64,000 nucleotides of DNA from Pseudomonas lini (GTDB lineage: Bacteria; Pseudomonadota; Gammaproteobacteria; Pseudomonadales; Pseudomonadaceae): NCBI RefSeq assembly GCF_964063345.1, contig NZ_OZ061318.1, positions 1,550,001-1,614,000 of the forward strand. Direction: 5' to 3'. Below the pieces are notes generated by a model. The model was not told where the DNA came from and did not search any database. It saw nothing but the letters and a program-made list of their open reading frames with translations. Shown here piece by piece: positions 48,232-57,315 of this stretch (position 1 is the stretch's first letter; every line of letters starts with the position of its first letter). Both the position numbers and the translations under genes were made by a program.

Positions 48232-49230
48232 TCAGAGCAACCCATCACTCTCGGGTAATTCATACTCCGCCGCGACCTTGCCCAATGCACCTGGCTTGCC
48301 CGGCCTGCTCAAGGTTGGCTCCTTCTCCAGACATTCCACCAGATAGTCGATAAGCACCCGTAACTTGGGCGGTAGATAGCGGGTTGGCGAATGCAGCAGC
48401 CAGGCGCCTCCGTGGTAGGAGGCCAGAAAAGTCCAGTCCGGCAGTACCTGCACGATCAGCCCTTGTTCCAGCGCATAACGGGCGGTGAAGTACGGCAAGC
48501 TGCCGATTCCGATGTGTTGCAATACCGCGCCCAGTCGCACGCCCGTGTGATTGGCGGCATAACGTCCGCGTACGCCGACGGTCACGGCTTTGCTGCCTTT
48601 CTTGAATTTCCAGCGTGCATCGCTCGGAGTTTCGCCCAGATAGATGCAGCTGTGGTTAAGCAAATCATGGGGATGAGTCGGGGTGCCGTGTTCGGCCAGG
48701 TACTGCGGCGTTGCGCAGAGCAAATGATCGATGGTCAGCAACTGCCGCCCCACCAGCCCTGCAGGCGGTCGGTCGGTAATACGGATCGCCAGATCGACGT
48801 TGTCGTCGATCAGATCCACCTGACGGTCCTCGAGCAACAACTCCACATTCACTTTGGGATAGCGTCGCAGAAATTCCGGCATGTGCGGATGAATCACGAA
48901 TCGCCCGACAGCTTTGGGCACGCTGACGCGCACCAGCCCTTCCACTTCATGGGTGAACTGACCGCTGATTTCCATCACTGACTTCGCTGCGCTGACCATC
49001 TCCTGGCAACGCTTGAACACCTCTTCACCACCGTCGCTCAGGCGCAGCTTACGCGTGGTTCGTTGCAGCAGCCGCGTGGCGAGCGCCTTCTCCAGCCGCG
49101 AAATGCTGCGACTCACCGCCGAGGGTGAAGAGCCCAATTGACGCGCCGCTTCGGAGAAACTGCCAGTCTCGACAACCTTGACGAAAATCGCCATTTCACC
49201 GAGCAGCGGCAGGGGAAGATTTATGCTCAC
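48232..49230 (-). CDS. LysR-family transcriptional regulator
   Basis: A 332-residue LysR regulator. The helix-turn-helix covers residues 20-60 (GSFSEAARQLGSSPSAVSRSISRLEKALATRLL), followed by an effector domain starting near residue 95. It is divergent from the AlaX-like gene across 90 bases and so is the likely regulator of the AlaX-oxygenase-LysE group. It belongs by pattern to the CrgA/DhcR-like subgroup that controls efflux and stress genes. Ligand unknown. Confidence 0.9.
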   Translation of the reverse strand: MSINLPLPLLGEMAIFVKVVETGSFSEAARQLGSSPSAVSRSISRLEKALATRLLQRTTRKLRLSDGGEEVFKRCQEMVSAAKSVMEISGQFTHEVEGLVRVSVPKAVGRFVIHPHMPEFLRRYPKVNVELLLEDRQVDLIDDNVDLAIRITDRPPAGLVGRQLLTIDHLLCATPQYLAEHGTPTHPHDLLNHSCIYLGETPSDARWKFKKGSKAVTVGVRGRYAANHTGVRLGAVLQHIGIGSLPYFTARYALEQGLIVQVLPDWTFLASYHGGAWLLHSPTRYLPPKLRVLIDYLVECLEKEPTLSRPGKPGALGKVAAEYELPESDGLL

Positions 49231-49320
49231 AGCGCAACAGTCCTTTGATGATTGAACGGATTATCACGCAATTCCACGGTTCATATAATAAAAATAGAAA
49301 CTTTAATAAGAGCATGGAAT

Positions 49321-49947
49321 ATGACGCTTCGCCTCTTCTTCCATAATGATGAGCTCAAGGCCAACGTGGAAGTCCTGGAATGCACACCCCAGGAGAACGA
49401 ATTCGCTGTGGTACTGCGCGCCACATTGTTTCATCCCCAAGGCGGCGGGCAACCCTGGGATACCGGCTGGATCGGCGAAAGCCAGGTGCTGCGCGTGGTT
49501 CAGGACCCGGACCGGATCATCCACTTCGTCGACCACCCGGTAAAACTCGGCATGATCCAGATTCGGGTCGACGAGCAACGACGCCAGTTCAACACGCGCA
49601 TGCATTCGGCGGGTCACCTGATTGGTCACTTCGTCCAGGCGATGGGCTGGATGCCGATCAAGGCTCATCACTGGCCGGATGAAGGACGTGTCCAGTTCAA
49701 GCCGGCTGAAAGCGCGCAGGAGGTCGATGCCCAGACGATTCAACACGGCATCAAGCAATGGATCGCCCATGACCTGCCGCGCCTGACGTCGTTGCGCGAA
49801 GGCGCCCGGGAAATCGGTTTCGGTGAACTGCCCGCCTACGGCTGCGGCGGCACCCATGTACGGAGCCTGAAGGATTTGGGCACGGTCACGATCGCTTCCC
49901 TTTCACAAAAAAAGGGAACGCTGTCAGTCCACTACAGCGTGGATTGA
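49321..49947 (+). CDS. AlaX-type alanyl-tRNA editing protein
   Basis: A 208-residue free-standing homologue of the AlaRS editing domain. His95 and His99 (HSAGH) and Cys175/His179 (CGGTH) form the zinc site expected for AlaX. The N-terminal half resembles the C-Ala/editing barrel part HPQGGGQPWDTG. Such proteins deacylate tRNA-Ala mischarged with Ser or Gly. It has no aminoacylation domain. Start at 49321 avoids a longer frame across the promoter. It precedes an oxygenase and a LysE exporter, which suggests a specialised amino-acid substrate. Confidence 0.88.
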   Translation: MTLRLFFHNDELKANVEVLECTPQENEFAVVLRATLFHPQGGGQPWDTGWIGESQVLRVVQDPDRIIHFVDHPVKLGMIQIRVDEQRRQFNTRMHSAGHLIGHFVQAMGWMPIKAHHWPDEGRVQFKPAESAQEVDAQTIQHGIKQWIAHDLPRLTSLREGAREIGFGELPAYGCGGTHVRSLKDLGTVTIASLSQKKGTLSVHYSVD

Positions 49948-50039
49948 GCATTTGGGCGATGTCGGCCCCGTCATAGCCTGACGCCGGGGGAACCTGCATT
50001 CGCGGGTTCTGTTGACTATCGATAGATGGACCTAAAAAC

Positions 50040-50810
50040 ATGATGCTTGACGTCGAGCGTCTCGATGAGACGTGCATACAAAAACTGGCCAACGAAGAAG
50101 TCCTCGCCATTCGCGTCAAAGGCTTGTTGTCTGGGCCGCTGGCGATCCAGATTGGCGACAAGATCCTCGCCCCCGGCTTCGAAGGCTACATCAACGCGCC
50201 GAGCATCGGTCGCATTGGCATGGCGTTTTATGAAGCGGAAAACCAGCCGCTGCTGATCGAGGATTACTTCGAGCGCGCCACCAGCAATATCGCCGAATTG
50301 CGCAGCCGTTGTGCGCCCTACTCCTCTCCTGTCGATACGTTGCGCTGCATGCTCGACGAGTCCTGGCCGGCGGGGGCGCATCTGGAAAATCTCTACGGCC
50401 GCAAGATGTATGTGGGGTTGTCCCGGGTCGTTAAACCCGGGGTGTGCTTCCTCGCCCATCACGACATTTTCGCCAAGGATGCCCCCGACAGCTTCCAGGC
50501 CAAAAGCCTGGAAGCGCAGTTCGCCTGCAATGTTTACTTGAACATGCCGACCGAGGGCGGCGCGTTGCAGATGTGGGATCACGACATTTCCCCGGACCAG
50601 TTCGACGAAATGCGTGGCGACAGTTACGGCATCGACCCGGCCTTGCTCGGCCCTCCGACCCTGGAAATTCGTCCTGAGCCAGGTGATTTCATCATGTTCA
50701 ATTCGCGCTGCATGCACTCGGTGACACCGGGTGTGGACGACCCGCGATTGAGCCTTTCCTTCTTTGTCGGCTATCGCGGCAATGCTTCACCCCTGACTTT
50801 CTGGAGCTGA
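50040..50810 (+). CDS. 2-oxoglutarate/Fe(II) oxygenase-like protein
   Basis: A 256-residue protein with a double-stranded beta-helix pattern. An H140-x-D142 pair (AHHDIF) and distal His226 (CMHSVTPG) can form the iron triad, and Arg236 in RLSLSFF is placed to bind 2-oxoglutarate. Size and the position of the first iron motif recall the free-amino-acid halogenase/hydroxylase family around BesD, where halogenases have Gly in place of the Asp, so hydroxylation is the more likely outcome here. This relation is from memory. It lies 92 bases after the AlaX gene and one base before lysE-like. Confidence 0.75.
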   Translation: MMLDVERLDETCIQKLANEEVLAIRVKGLLSGPLAIQIGDKILAPGFEGYINAPSIGRIGMAFYEAENQPLLIEDYFERATSNIAELRSRCAPYSSPVDTLRCMLDESWPAGAHLENLYGRKMYVGLSRVVKPGVCFLAHHDIFAKDAPDSFQAKSLEAQFACNVYLNMPTEGGALQMWDHDISPDQFDEMRGDSYGIDPALLGPPTLEIRPEPGDFIMFNSRCMHSVTPGVDDPRLSLSFFVGYRGNASPLTFWS

Positions 50811-50811
50811 G

Positions 50812-51450
50812 ATGTTTTCGAATTACCTGGGCGAGTTTCTGGCGCTGGCAACGATCCACTTTCTGGCCGTGGTTGCTCCCGGACCGGACTTCGCCGTGAC
50901 CATCCGCCAAAGCGTACGTTTCGGCCGCTTAGTGGGGATTTGCACGGCGCTGGGCATCGGCGCGGGCATTTCCGTGCATGTGCTTTACACCTTGCTCGGC
51001 GTCGGCGCGCTGATGCACACCACGCCCTGGTTGTTGACGGTGGCCAAGGTTGTGGGGGGCGCCTACATTTTGTACCTCGGCGTGAGCTTGATACGCAGCA
51101 AACCAAAATCGGCAATTGAAGGCGACAAGGGTGCAGAAGCGTCAGCTGAACGACAGACCTTGTTCAAGGCCTTCAGCACGGGGTTTCTGACCAACGCCAC
51201 CAACCCCAAGGCCACGCTGTTTTTCCTGGCGATCTTCACGACCATCATCAGCGCCACGACGCCGCTGCAGATTCAGGCGCTGTACGGGCTGTGGATGTGT
51301 TTCGTGAATGCCTTGTGGTTTGTGATCGTGGCGCTGTTTTTTTCCAGCGCCCGGGTGCGATTGCTGTTCATGCGCATGGGGCACTGGTTCGAACGAACCA
51401 TGGGGGTGATCCTGATTCTGTTCGCTGGCCGGTTGATTCTGTCGATGTAA
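50812..51450 (+). CDS. LysE/RhtB-family amino-acid exporter
   Basis: A 212-residue membrane protein with six hydrophobic segments and the LysE/RhtB signature VVAPGPDFAVTIRQSVRFGRLVGICTALGIG (in parts) near residue 25. It should export an amino acid or derivative by proton antiport. The start codon lies one base after the oxygenase stop, so translation is coupled. It is followed by a terminator. Confidence 0.92.
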   Translation: MFSNYLGEFLALATIHFLAVVAPGPDFAVTIRQSVRFGRLVGICTALGIGAGISVHVLYTLLGVGALMHTTPWLLTVAKVVGGAYILYLGVSLIRSKPKSAIEGDKGAEASAERQTLFKAFSTGFLTNATNPKATLFFLAIFTTIISATTPLQIQALYGLWMCFVNALWFVIVALFFSSARVRLLFMRMGHWFERTMGVILILFAGRLILSM

Positions 51451-51453
51451 AAC

Positions 51454-51490
51454 AAACGGCCCGCTCAGCTTGACTGGCGGGCCGTCGATA
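51454..51490. terminator. Terminator between convergent lysE-like and oprD-like genes
   Basis: ACGGCCCGC and GCGGGCCGT pair around a short loop (TCAGCTTGACTG). It lies between two convergent genes and may serve both. The T-tract is weak on the plus strand. Confidence 0.7.
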
Positions 51491-51517
51491 TCATTTTCTG
51501 TTCGATAACCGAGACAC

Positions 51518-52759
51518 TTACCAAAGCGCCAGGGTATAGCTGACGATCAAGCGATTCTCGTCCAGATCATTGCCAAAGTTCGAACGTACCGACGCGTTGC
51601 GCCATTTAAAGCCCAGGCCTTTCAACGTACCGTCCTGCACCACGTAAGCGATATCGGTGTCGCGCTCCCATTCCTTGCCTTCACCCGCAGCACTGCGCTG
51701 TACGTTATCCCCCGAGATGTAGCGGGTCATAAAGCTCAACCCCGGCACACCCAATGTGGCGAAGTTATAGTCATAGCGCGTTTGCCAGGAGTGTTCGTCA
51801 ACGTTGGCGAAGTCATTGATCTGCACGAAGTTGACCAAGTACGGATCACTGCGTCCGATGTACGGAAACGGATCGTCGCCGCTCATGCGCTGGTAGCCGA
51901 AGCCCAGCGCGTGGCCGCCGAGACTGTAGGTAAACATCGCACCGAGCGCCTGGTTGTCGAGGTCACGAAAGTTGCCATCTTCGATGCTGCGCGCATAGCG
52001 CACATCGCTCTTGAGCGACTGACCGGCTCCCAGATCCAGCAGGTGCACCAATCCGAGGTAGTTTTGCTGGTAGATATTTTCCAGCTTGCCGTAGCGGTAC
52101 TGCGCTGTCAGGTTCGGCAAGAATTGATAGTCAGCCCCGGCGAACTGGAACTTGTCGCTTTGCCCGCCGATGCGATTGGCCGTCATGTCCTGGTAGTCAG
52201 TGGAATCAACAAAGTTGATCTGCGCGAGTTGACCTGCCGTGAGCTTCAAACGGTCGATTTCCTGCACATTGACCAAGCCGCCCTTGAAAGTTGACGGCAA
52301 CAGGCGAGTGTCGTTGGAATTCACCACCGGATCCTTGATCTGCAACGTCCCGAGCTTCAGGGTGCTCTTGGACAAACGCACTTTGGCGGTCAGGCCAAAC
52401 TCGCCATAGCGATCTTGCGAGCCGCCCGACAAATCCGGCGGCAAGAGATTGGTGCCCGCCGTGCCGCCGCCGGAGTCCAGTTTAAAACCGGCCATGCCCA
52501 GCGCATCCAGACCAAACCCCAGCGTGCCAGCGGTATACCCGGACTCCATCCGCAACAGAAAGCCCTGTGCCCATTCCTCGGCTTTGTCTCGCGAACCGTC
52601 CTGGCGGAAATCGCGATTGAAGTAAAAGTTGCGTGCTTCCAGGCTGCCTTTACTGTCGGCAATGAAATCCGCCTGAGCGGCCGGTGCGCCGAGCAAGCTC
52701 AAGCCGAGCAATGTGCCGACCGGGAGGTACAACCGTTGGGTGGAAAGCGAATAGTTCAT
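51518..52759 (-). CDS. OprD-family outer-membrane porin
   Basis: A 413-residue porin with a signal peptide (cut after PAAQA, about residue 30). The mature part is a beta-barrel typical of the OprD/OpdK family: SKGSLEARNFYFNRDF, EWAQGFLLRMESGYTAGTLGFGLDALGM and QTRYDYNFATLGVPGLSFMTRYISGDN (in parts). The final residue is Trp after aliphatic residues, as expected for barrel insertion. It lies 120 bases downstream of the MFS gene on the same strand and probably lets the same carboxylate through the outer membrane. Confidence 0.93.
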   Translation of the reverse strand: MNYSLSTQRLYLPVGTLLGLSLLGAPAAQADFIADSKGSLEARNFYFNRDFRQDGSRDKAEEWAQGFLLRMESGYTAGTLGFGLDALGMAGFKLDSGGGTAGTNLLPPDLSGGSQDRYGEFGLTAKVRLSKSTLKLGTLQIKDPVVNSNDTRLLPSTFKGGLVNVQEIDRLKLTAGQLAQINFVDSTDYQDMTANRIGGQSDKFQFAGADYQFLPNLTAQYRYGKLENIYQQNYLGLVHLLDLGAGQSLKSDVRYARSIEDGNFRDLDNQALGAMFTYSLGGHALGFGYQRMSGDDPFPYIGRSDPYLVNFVQINDFANVDEHSWQTRYDYNFATLGVPGLSFMTRYISGDNVQRSAAGEGKEWERDTDIAYVVQDGTLKGLGFKWRNASVRSNFGNDLDENRLIVSYTLALW

Positions 52760-52878
52760 GCCTGCTCCTGTTACGGACGCGAGCGAGCCCTCTCGGGGGC
52801 GTTGCGATCGCGGCCGATGTTTGTCGATTAGCAATGGATCAGCGACGTCTGGGCAGAGCTGCCCAGACGTGTCGGGGT

Positions 52879-54174
52879 TCAGGATTCGAGTTGCCGACCG
52901 CGGGTTTCCGGCAGGCTTAACGCGGCCAGAATCACCACGCCATAGGCACCGGCAGCGAAGATTCCGATCCCCGTACCAATCGGCAACGTTTCGCTCAGCG
53001 CACCGATGAACAACGGAAACAGCGCCGCAATGGAACGCCCGGCGTTATAGCAAAAGCCCTGGCCCGAACCGCGCATGCGAGTCGGAAACAACTCGGTCAG
53101 AAAAGCGCCCATGCCAGCAAAAATGCCCGAGGCGAAAAACCCCAACGGAAAGCCCAGCCAAAGCATCCAGGTGTTGTCGATGGGCAGTTGGGTGTAGGCC
53201 AGAACGATCGCCATGGAGCCGACGGCAAACAGGATGAAGTTCTTCTTCCGGCCAATGGCATCGGTCAGTAATGCACTGGTCACATAGCCGATGTAGGAGC
53301 CGACGATCACCATCGCCAGATAGCCGCCAGTGCCGAGTACACTCAAGCCGCGCTCGGTTTTCAGGTAAGTCGGCAACCATGTGGTGATCGCGTAATAACC
53401 GCCCAGCGCGCCAGTGGTCAGCAACGAAGCGCGCAAGGTGGTACTGAGCATCCGGGGCGCGAAGATTTCAAAGAAGGCCCAACGCGAATCCTTTTCAGGC
53501 TTGGCCTTGCGCTCAATGCAGGCCTGCTCGAAGGTGTCCGACTCTTTGACCAGTCGGCGGATCACCAATACGAATAGCGCTGGCACCAACCCGATCATGA
53601 ACAACGCCCGCCAGGCCTCTTCCGGCGGCAGAAAGCTGAATAATCCGGCATAGAGCAATGCCGTAAGCCCCCACCCCAGCGCCCATCCGGCCTGCACCAT
53701 GCCCACTGCCTTGCCGCGATCCTGGGAGCGGATCACCTCGCCGATCAGCACCGCACCCGCTGTCCATTCACCGCCGAAACCAAAGCCCATCAAAGTCCGG
53801 GCCACCAGCAATTGCTCGTAGTTCTGTGCCAGTCCGCAGAGGAAAGTGAAGAAGGCGAACCACAGCACCGTCAGTTGCAAGGTGCGCACCCGACCGATGC
53901 GGTCGGACAGTATTCCGGCGATCCAGCCACCCGCCGCCGAGGCCAGCAGCGTACAAGTACCAATCATCCCGGCATCGCCCTTGGAAATGCCCCAGGTTGC
54001 GATCAGGGTCGGAATGACGAAACTCAGCATCTGTGTGTCCATGCCATCCAGGGCATAGCCGATCTTGCAACTCCAGAAGGTACGCTTTTCATTTTTCGAC
54101 AGGGGGCCGTACCAACTGAACGGGCCGGTGCGGCCCGAACCTGAAAGCACGTGGTCAGTCATGGTCTTTTCCAT
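52879..54174 (-). CDS. MFS carboxylate:H+ symporter (aromatic acid/metabolite class)
   Basis: A 431-residue transporter with 12 predicted membrane segments. DGMDTQMLSFVIPTL, SDRIGRVRTLQL (the MFS loop 2-3 motif), GFGFGGEWTAGAVLIGE and LPTRMRGSGQGFCYNAGR are typical of the metabolite:H+ and aromatic acid symporters. The start at 54174 follows GCAGGA. It is divergent from a LysR gene and precedes an OprD-type porin, so it is likely the inner-membrane uptake step for an unknown carboxylate. Confidence 0.9.
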   Translation of the reverse strand: MEKTMTDHVLSGSGRTGPFSWYGPLSKNEKRTFWSCKIGYALDGMDTQMLSFVIPTLIATWGISKGDAGMIGTCTLLASAAGGWIAGILSDRIGRVRTLQLTVLWFAFFTFLCGLAQNYEQLLVARTLMGFGFGGEWTAGAVLIGEVIRSQDRGKAVGMVQAGWALGWGLTALLYAGLFSFLPPEEAWRALFMIGLVPALFVLVIRRLVKESDTFEQACIERKAKPEKDSRWAFFEIFAPRMLSTTLRASLLTTGALGGYYAITTWLPTYLKTERGLSVLGTGGYLAMVIVGSYIGYVTSALLTDAIGRKKNFILFAVGSMAIVLAYTQLPIDNTWMLWLGFPLGFFASGIFAGMGAFLTELFPTRMRGSGQGFCYNAGRSIAALFPLFIGALSETLPIGTGIGIFAAGAYGVVILAALSLPETRGRQLES

Positions 54175-54340
54175 GGGAGTTCCTGCGGCAGCAAGCGAAG
54201 ATGACGGACACGCCTCATTATTTTTTTGTGAAGGCGTTGTCGTGGGGGGCAGACGCAGTGGCTGCGTCGTGGAGCGGATTCTTCGCGCCAAGGCCAAACT
54301 GCGTCAAACGGGAAAAAAACGAGGTTATACATAAGAAAAT

Positions 54341-54353
54341 TTGATACCCCCGG
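54341..54353. promoter_or_regulatory. Candidate LysR binding site, MFS/LysR gap
   Basis: TTGATACCCCCGG lies between the divergent MFS and LysR genes. It recurs in inverted orientation, with one change, at 55397-55409 upstream of the hydro-lyase gene. A second dyad, AGTAACAATTACT, lies at 54367-54379 in the same gap. Both are placed for control by the LysR protein encoded next to them. Confidence 0.5.
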
Positions 54354-54437
54354 CGACGAACTCTGGAGTAACAATTACTGCACCCCCACCACGGTTCTCT
54401 GTGGAAAAACAGTGAACGCCCCACCACGAGAACCGCC

Positions 54438-55385
54438 ATGAACCTCAAATTTCTCGAAACCTTCGTCTGGGTCGCACGCCTGCAAAGCTTCAGCCTTACC
54501 GCAGAGAAAATGTTCAGCACTCAGGCGGCTATCTCCAGCCGGATTGCCTCGCTGGAAGAAGAGTTGGGCCTGCGTTTGTTCGTGCGCGATTCGCGCGGTG
54601 TGTCGCTAACGCTCGAAGGTCTCAAGGTGCTCGACTACGCCGAGCAGATGCTCGAGGTTCAGCGAGCGTTGAAACACTCACTGGATAACACCAACCCGCA
54701 ACAAGGCCTGGTGCGCATCGGTGTGATGGATACGGTGATCCACACCTGGCTCAGCCCGTTGATGTCGACCTTGATGCAGACCTTCCCCGCCGTGGAAATC
54801 GAGATCACGGCCGACGCCGCACGTAATCTGTGCGATCAGTTGCAAAAGGGCTATCTGGACATCGTGTTCCAGACGGACCTGATCCGCCACGAAAGTGTGC
54901 GCAACCTCGAACTGGCGCACTACCCCATGCACTGGATCGCCGCCAGTAACTCAATCTATGCCCGCCCCTATACCTCTTTGGCCGAAATGGCCAGTGAGCG
55001 CATCATCACCTTCGTTAAGAACTCCCGGCCGCATCAGGATGTACTCAACCTGCTGCACGCCCACGGCATCAGTACGCCACGCGTCAGTTGCGTCAACTCG
55101 GTGTCGGCCATGACCCGGCTGATTCGTGACGGCTTCGGTATTGGCGCCTTGCCGGCCGCGCTGGTGGCCAAGCCCTTGGCCAGCGGCGAGCTGATTCAGC
55201 TGGAACCAGGCACTCGCTTGCCGCAGCTGGATGTCGTGGCTTCATGGCGCGCCGGCGTCGGCCTGGAATTGATCGAGAGCATCGTCGACATGAGCCGCCA
55301 GGTAGTGTCCCAATACGCTGCGGATGTCGGCCCGCTTCGAATGGTTCCGGCACCCGCTCTCAACAACCGACGGACTCTTGAATAA
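54438..55385 (+). CDS. LysR-family transcriptional regulator
   Basis: A 315-residue LysR protein with helix-turn-helix MNLKFLETFVWVARLQSFSLTAEKMFSTQAAISSRI (in parts) and an effector domain from about residue 90. It stands between the MFS/OprD unit on its left and the hydro-lyase gene on its right. The repeated TTGxTACCCCCGG motif in both flanking gaps supports control of both. The effector is likely the transported carboxylate. Confidence 0.9.
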   Translation: MNLKFLETFVWVARLQSFSLTAEKMFSTQAAISSRIASLEEELGLRLFVRDSRGVSLTLEGLKVLDYAEQMLEVQRALKHSLDNTNPQQGLVRIGVMDTVIHTWLSPLMSTLMQTFPAVEIEITADAARNLCDQLQKGYLDIVFQTDLIRHESVRNLELAHYPMHWIAASNSIYARPYTSLAEMASERIITFVKNSRPHQDVLNLLHAHGISTPRVSCVNSVSAMTRLIRDGFGIGALPAALVAKPLASGELIQLEPGTRLPQLDVVASWRAGVGLELIESIVDMSRQVVSQYAADVGPLRMVPAPALNNRRTLE

Positions 55386-55396
55386 CTTTTAGTTGT

Positions 55397-55409
55397 CCGG
55401 GGGTAACAA
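55397..55409. promoter_or_regulatory. Candidate LysR binding site upstream of hydro-lyase gene
   Basis: CCGGGGGTAACAA is the reverse complement of TTGTTACCCCCGG, matching 12 of 13 bases of the site at 54341-54353. It lies within a dyad GTTGT...ACAAC at 55392-55410, about 70 bases before the hydro-lyase start. Confidence 0.5.
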
Positions 55410-55476
55410 CATTCCTTGTTGGACGCCATCGTCATGGTTTTCTAAAAAGGCTCATCGAACCTGAAGAGATGCCGTG

Positions 55477-56280
55477 ATGAGCCAACCCATCCTGTCTTTC
55501 GAACAACTGAAGCACAGCGTTCCGCTGGCTCTGCGCCAATGCATCGCTGCCGGACAATATCAGGGCCACACCAGCGGCCTGGCCCAAGGTCGGGTGCAAG
55601 CCAATATCGTGATTCTGCCCAATGATTGGGCTAACGAGTTTCTCCGGTATTGCACGCTCAATCGGCAGGCTTGCCCGGTGCTCGACGTTACCGAACCGGG
55701 TGATCCGTATTTTCGCAATCTCGGTACAGCCATTGATATCCGCCACGAGGTGTCCCGATACAGGGTCTATCGCCATGGCGAACTGAGCGAAGAACCGTCG
55801 GATATCGAGCATTTGTGGCAGGACGATCTGGTGGCCTTCGCCATCGGTTGCTCGTTCTCCTTCGAACAACCGCTGCTGGATGCCGGCATCGCCCTCAGGC
55901 ACATCGATCTGGGGCGCAATGTCGCCATGTACCGGACGAACATAGACACCCGCCCTACCGCGCGCCTGAGCGGCAAGCTGGTGGTGAGCATGCGCCCGTT
56001 GAAGGCCGCCGCGGCGATCCAGGCGATCCAGATCACCGCACGCATGCCCAACGTCCACGGCGCACCGGTGCACATCGGTGATCCGGCGCTGATCGGCATC
56101 GATTCACTCAGCTGCCCGGACTACGGCGATGCCGTTCCAGTCGAAGCCGACGAAATCCCGGTATTCTGGGCCTGCGGTGTGACCCCGCAATCGGTGGTGC
56201 AAACTTCACGTCCGCCGCTGTGCATCACCCACGCCCCCGGCTGCATGCTGGTAACGGATGTGTGGAATAGCGCTTTGTAA
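55477..56280 (+). CDS. DUF1445-family putative hydro-lyase
   Basis: A 267-residue protein of the DUF1445 (putative hydro-lyase) family. [42 protein letters not shown] and [13 protein letters not shown] (in parts), plus [10 protein letters not shown] and [12 protein letters not shown] near the end, are characteristic. One member of the wider family is a D-glutamate cyclase, so lactam or dehydration chemistry on a small acid is likely. A start two bases-triplets earlier (GTG) is possible. It is downstream of the LysR gene. Confidence 0.87.
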   Translation: MSQPILSFEQLKHSVPLALRQCIAAGQYQGHTSGLAQGRVQANIVILPNDWANEFLRYCTLNRQACPVLDVTEPGDPYFRNLGTAIDIRHEVSRYRVYRHGELSEEPSDIEHLWQDDLVAFAIGCSFSFEQPLLDAGIALRHIDLGRNVAMYRTNIDTRPTARLSGKLVVSMRPLKAAAAIQAIQITARMPNVHGAPVHIGDPALIGIDSLSCPDYGDAVPVEADEIPVFWACGVTPQSVVQTSRPPLCITHAPGCMLVTDVWNSAL

Positions 56281-56362
56281 ATGAGCGCGGGCTCGCGTGG
56301 AATAGTAATGTGAGCCTTGGATTAGACTGTTTTCAACCTGATAGGGATGCCACGGAAAAACA

Positions 56363-56920
56363 ATGAACACTGCTCAACAATCGATTCGACAGTACATAAA
56401 AGCCAAGGACGGTAACCGCCCACATTTGTTACCCCAGGCCTTTGCGCCAGACGCGATCCTGGACATGGTCGTGCACACCGGATCTATCTCGTTTCCACCC
56501 CACGTTGAAGGCCTTGGACCGATTGGCGATGTGCTGGTCAGGCGATTCGGCCAGACCTTCGAAAACGTCTATACCTTTTGCCTGGGACTCCCACCGGAAC
56601 CAGAGGCCAAAACATTCCAGTGCAAATGGCTGGTCGGCATGTCCGACAAGAGCGGCGGCGAAGTCCGGATCGGTTGCGGTCTGTATGAGTGGCAGTTCAG
56701 CCCCGAGTCGGGGCTTGTCGAGAGGCTCACAATCACCATTGAGCACATGAAAACCCTGCCGGCGACTGATCTGCACTGCATCATGGAGTGGGTATCGCAT
56801 CTGGATTACCCATGGTGCAGTTCGCAAGCGTTAGTGAACAATGTTCCTGACATAGACACCCTTGAAGAGGTGATCCAGTACCTTGCGGCCAATACTCCAA
56901 CCTGCACTTGGCAGGTGTAG
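56363..56920 (+). CDS. NTF2-like (SnoaL-type) protein
   Basis: A 185-residue protein that looks like the NTF2/SnoaL fold: an opening helix MNTAQQSIRQYIKAKDG, FAPDAILDMVVHTGSISFPP and repeated strands ending in a helical tail. It may be a small isomerase or binding protein for the product of the neighbouring hydro-lyase. It lies 82 bases after that gene on the same strand and is followed by a terminator. Function not shown. Confidence 0.75.
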   Translation: MNTAQQSIRQYIKAKDGNRPHLLPQAFAPDAILDMVVHTGSISFPPHVEGLGPIGDVLVRRFGQTFENVYTFCLGLPPEPEAKTFQCKWLVGMSDKSGGEVRIGCGLYEWQFSPESGLVERLTITIEHMKTLPATDLHCIMEWVSHLDYPWCSSQALVNNVPDIDTLEEVIQYLAANTPTCTWQV

Positions 56921-57020
56921 AGCTACACAATCAGTCGTATTCAGCTTCCTTGTCATATCCCGCCAGATGCCGTTGTTACTATTGGTCTGCATTCGAGAAG
57001 TACAAAACGGCACGCCTGAA

Positions 57021-57046
57021 AACGCCACTCAATGAGTGGCGTTTTT
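57021..57046 (+). terminator. Terminator after the NTF2-like gene
   Basis: AACGCCACTC and GAGTGGCGTT pair around a tiny loop (AAT), followed by T residues. Confidence 0.88.
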
Positions 57047-57315
57047 GGGAAATATGCAGCGCAAAACCCCAAGAAAAACTCGCGGGACCGTGAAGCACCC
57101 CTTATTTCATCAGCATCCAGCGCAATACCAATGATTGCGTGGCCTGACCGTGGCTTTCAGAAAAAAACCAGCATCTGTATCGAAAGTTTTCGTTCAAAGC
57201 GTGGCGCTTTGCCTTGGTTGAACTACCTTTCAAACAAGAAGAAGACATAACGGTTCGAAATGCCACGTTAGGTTCAGCGATCAGATAGCGAAATGGCAAA
57301 AGGAGTTACCTCACT

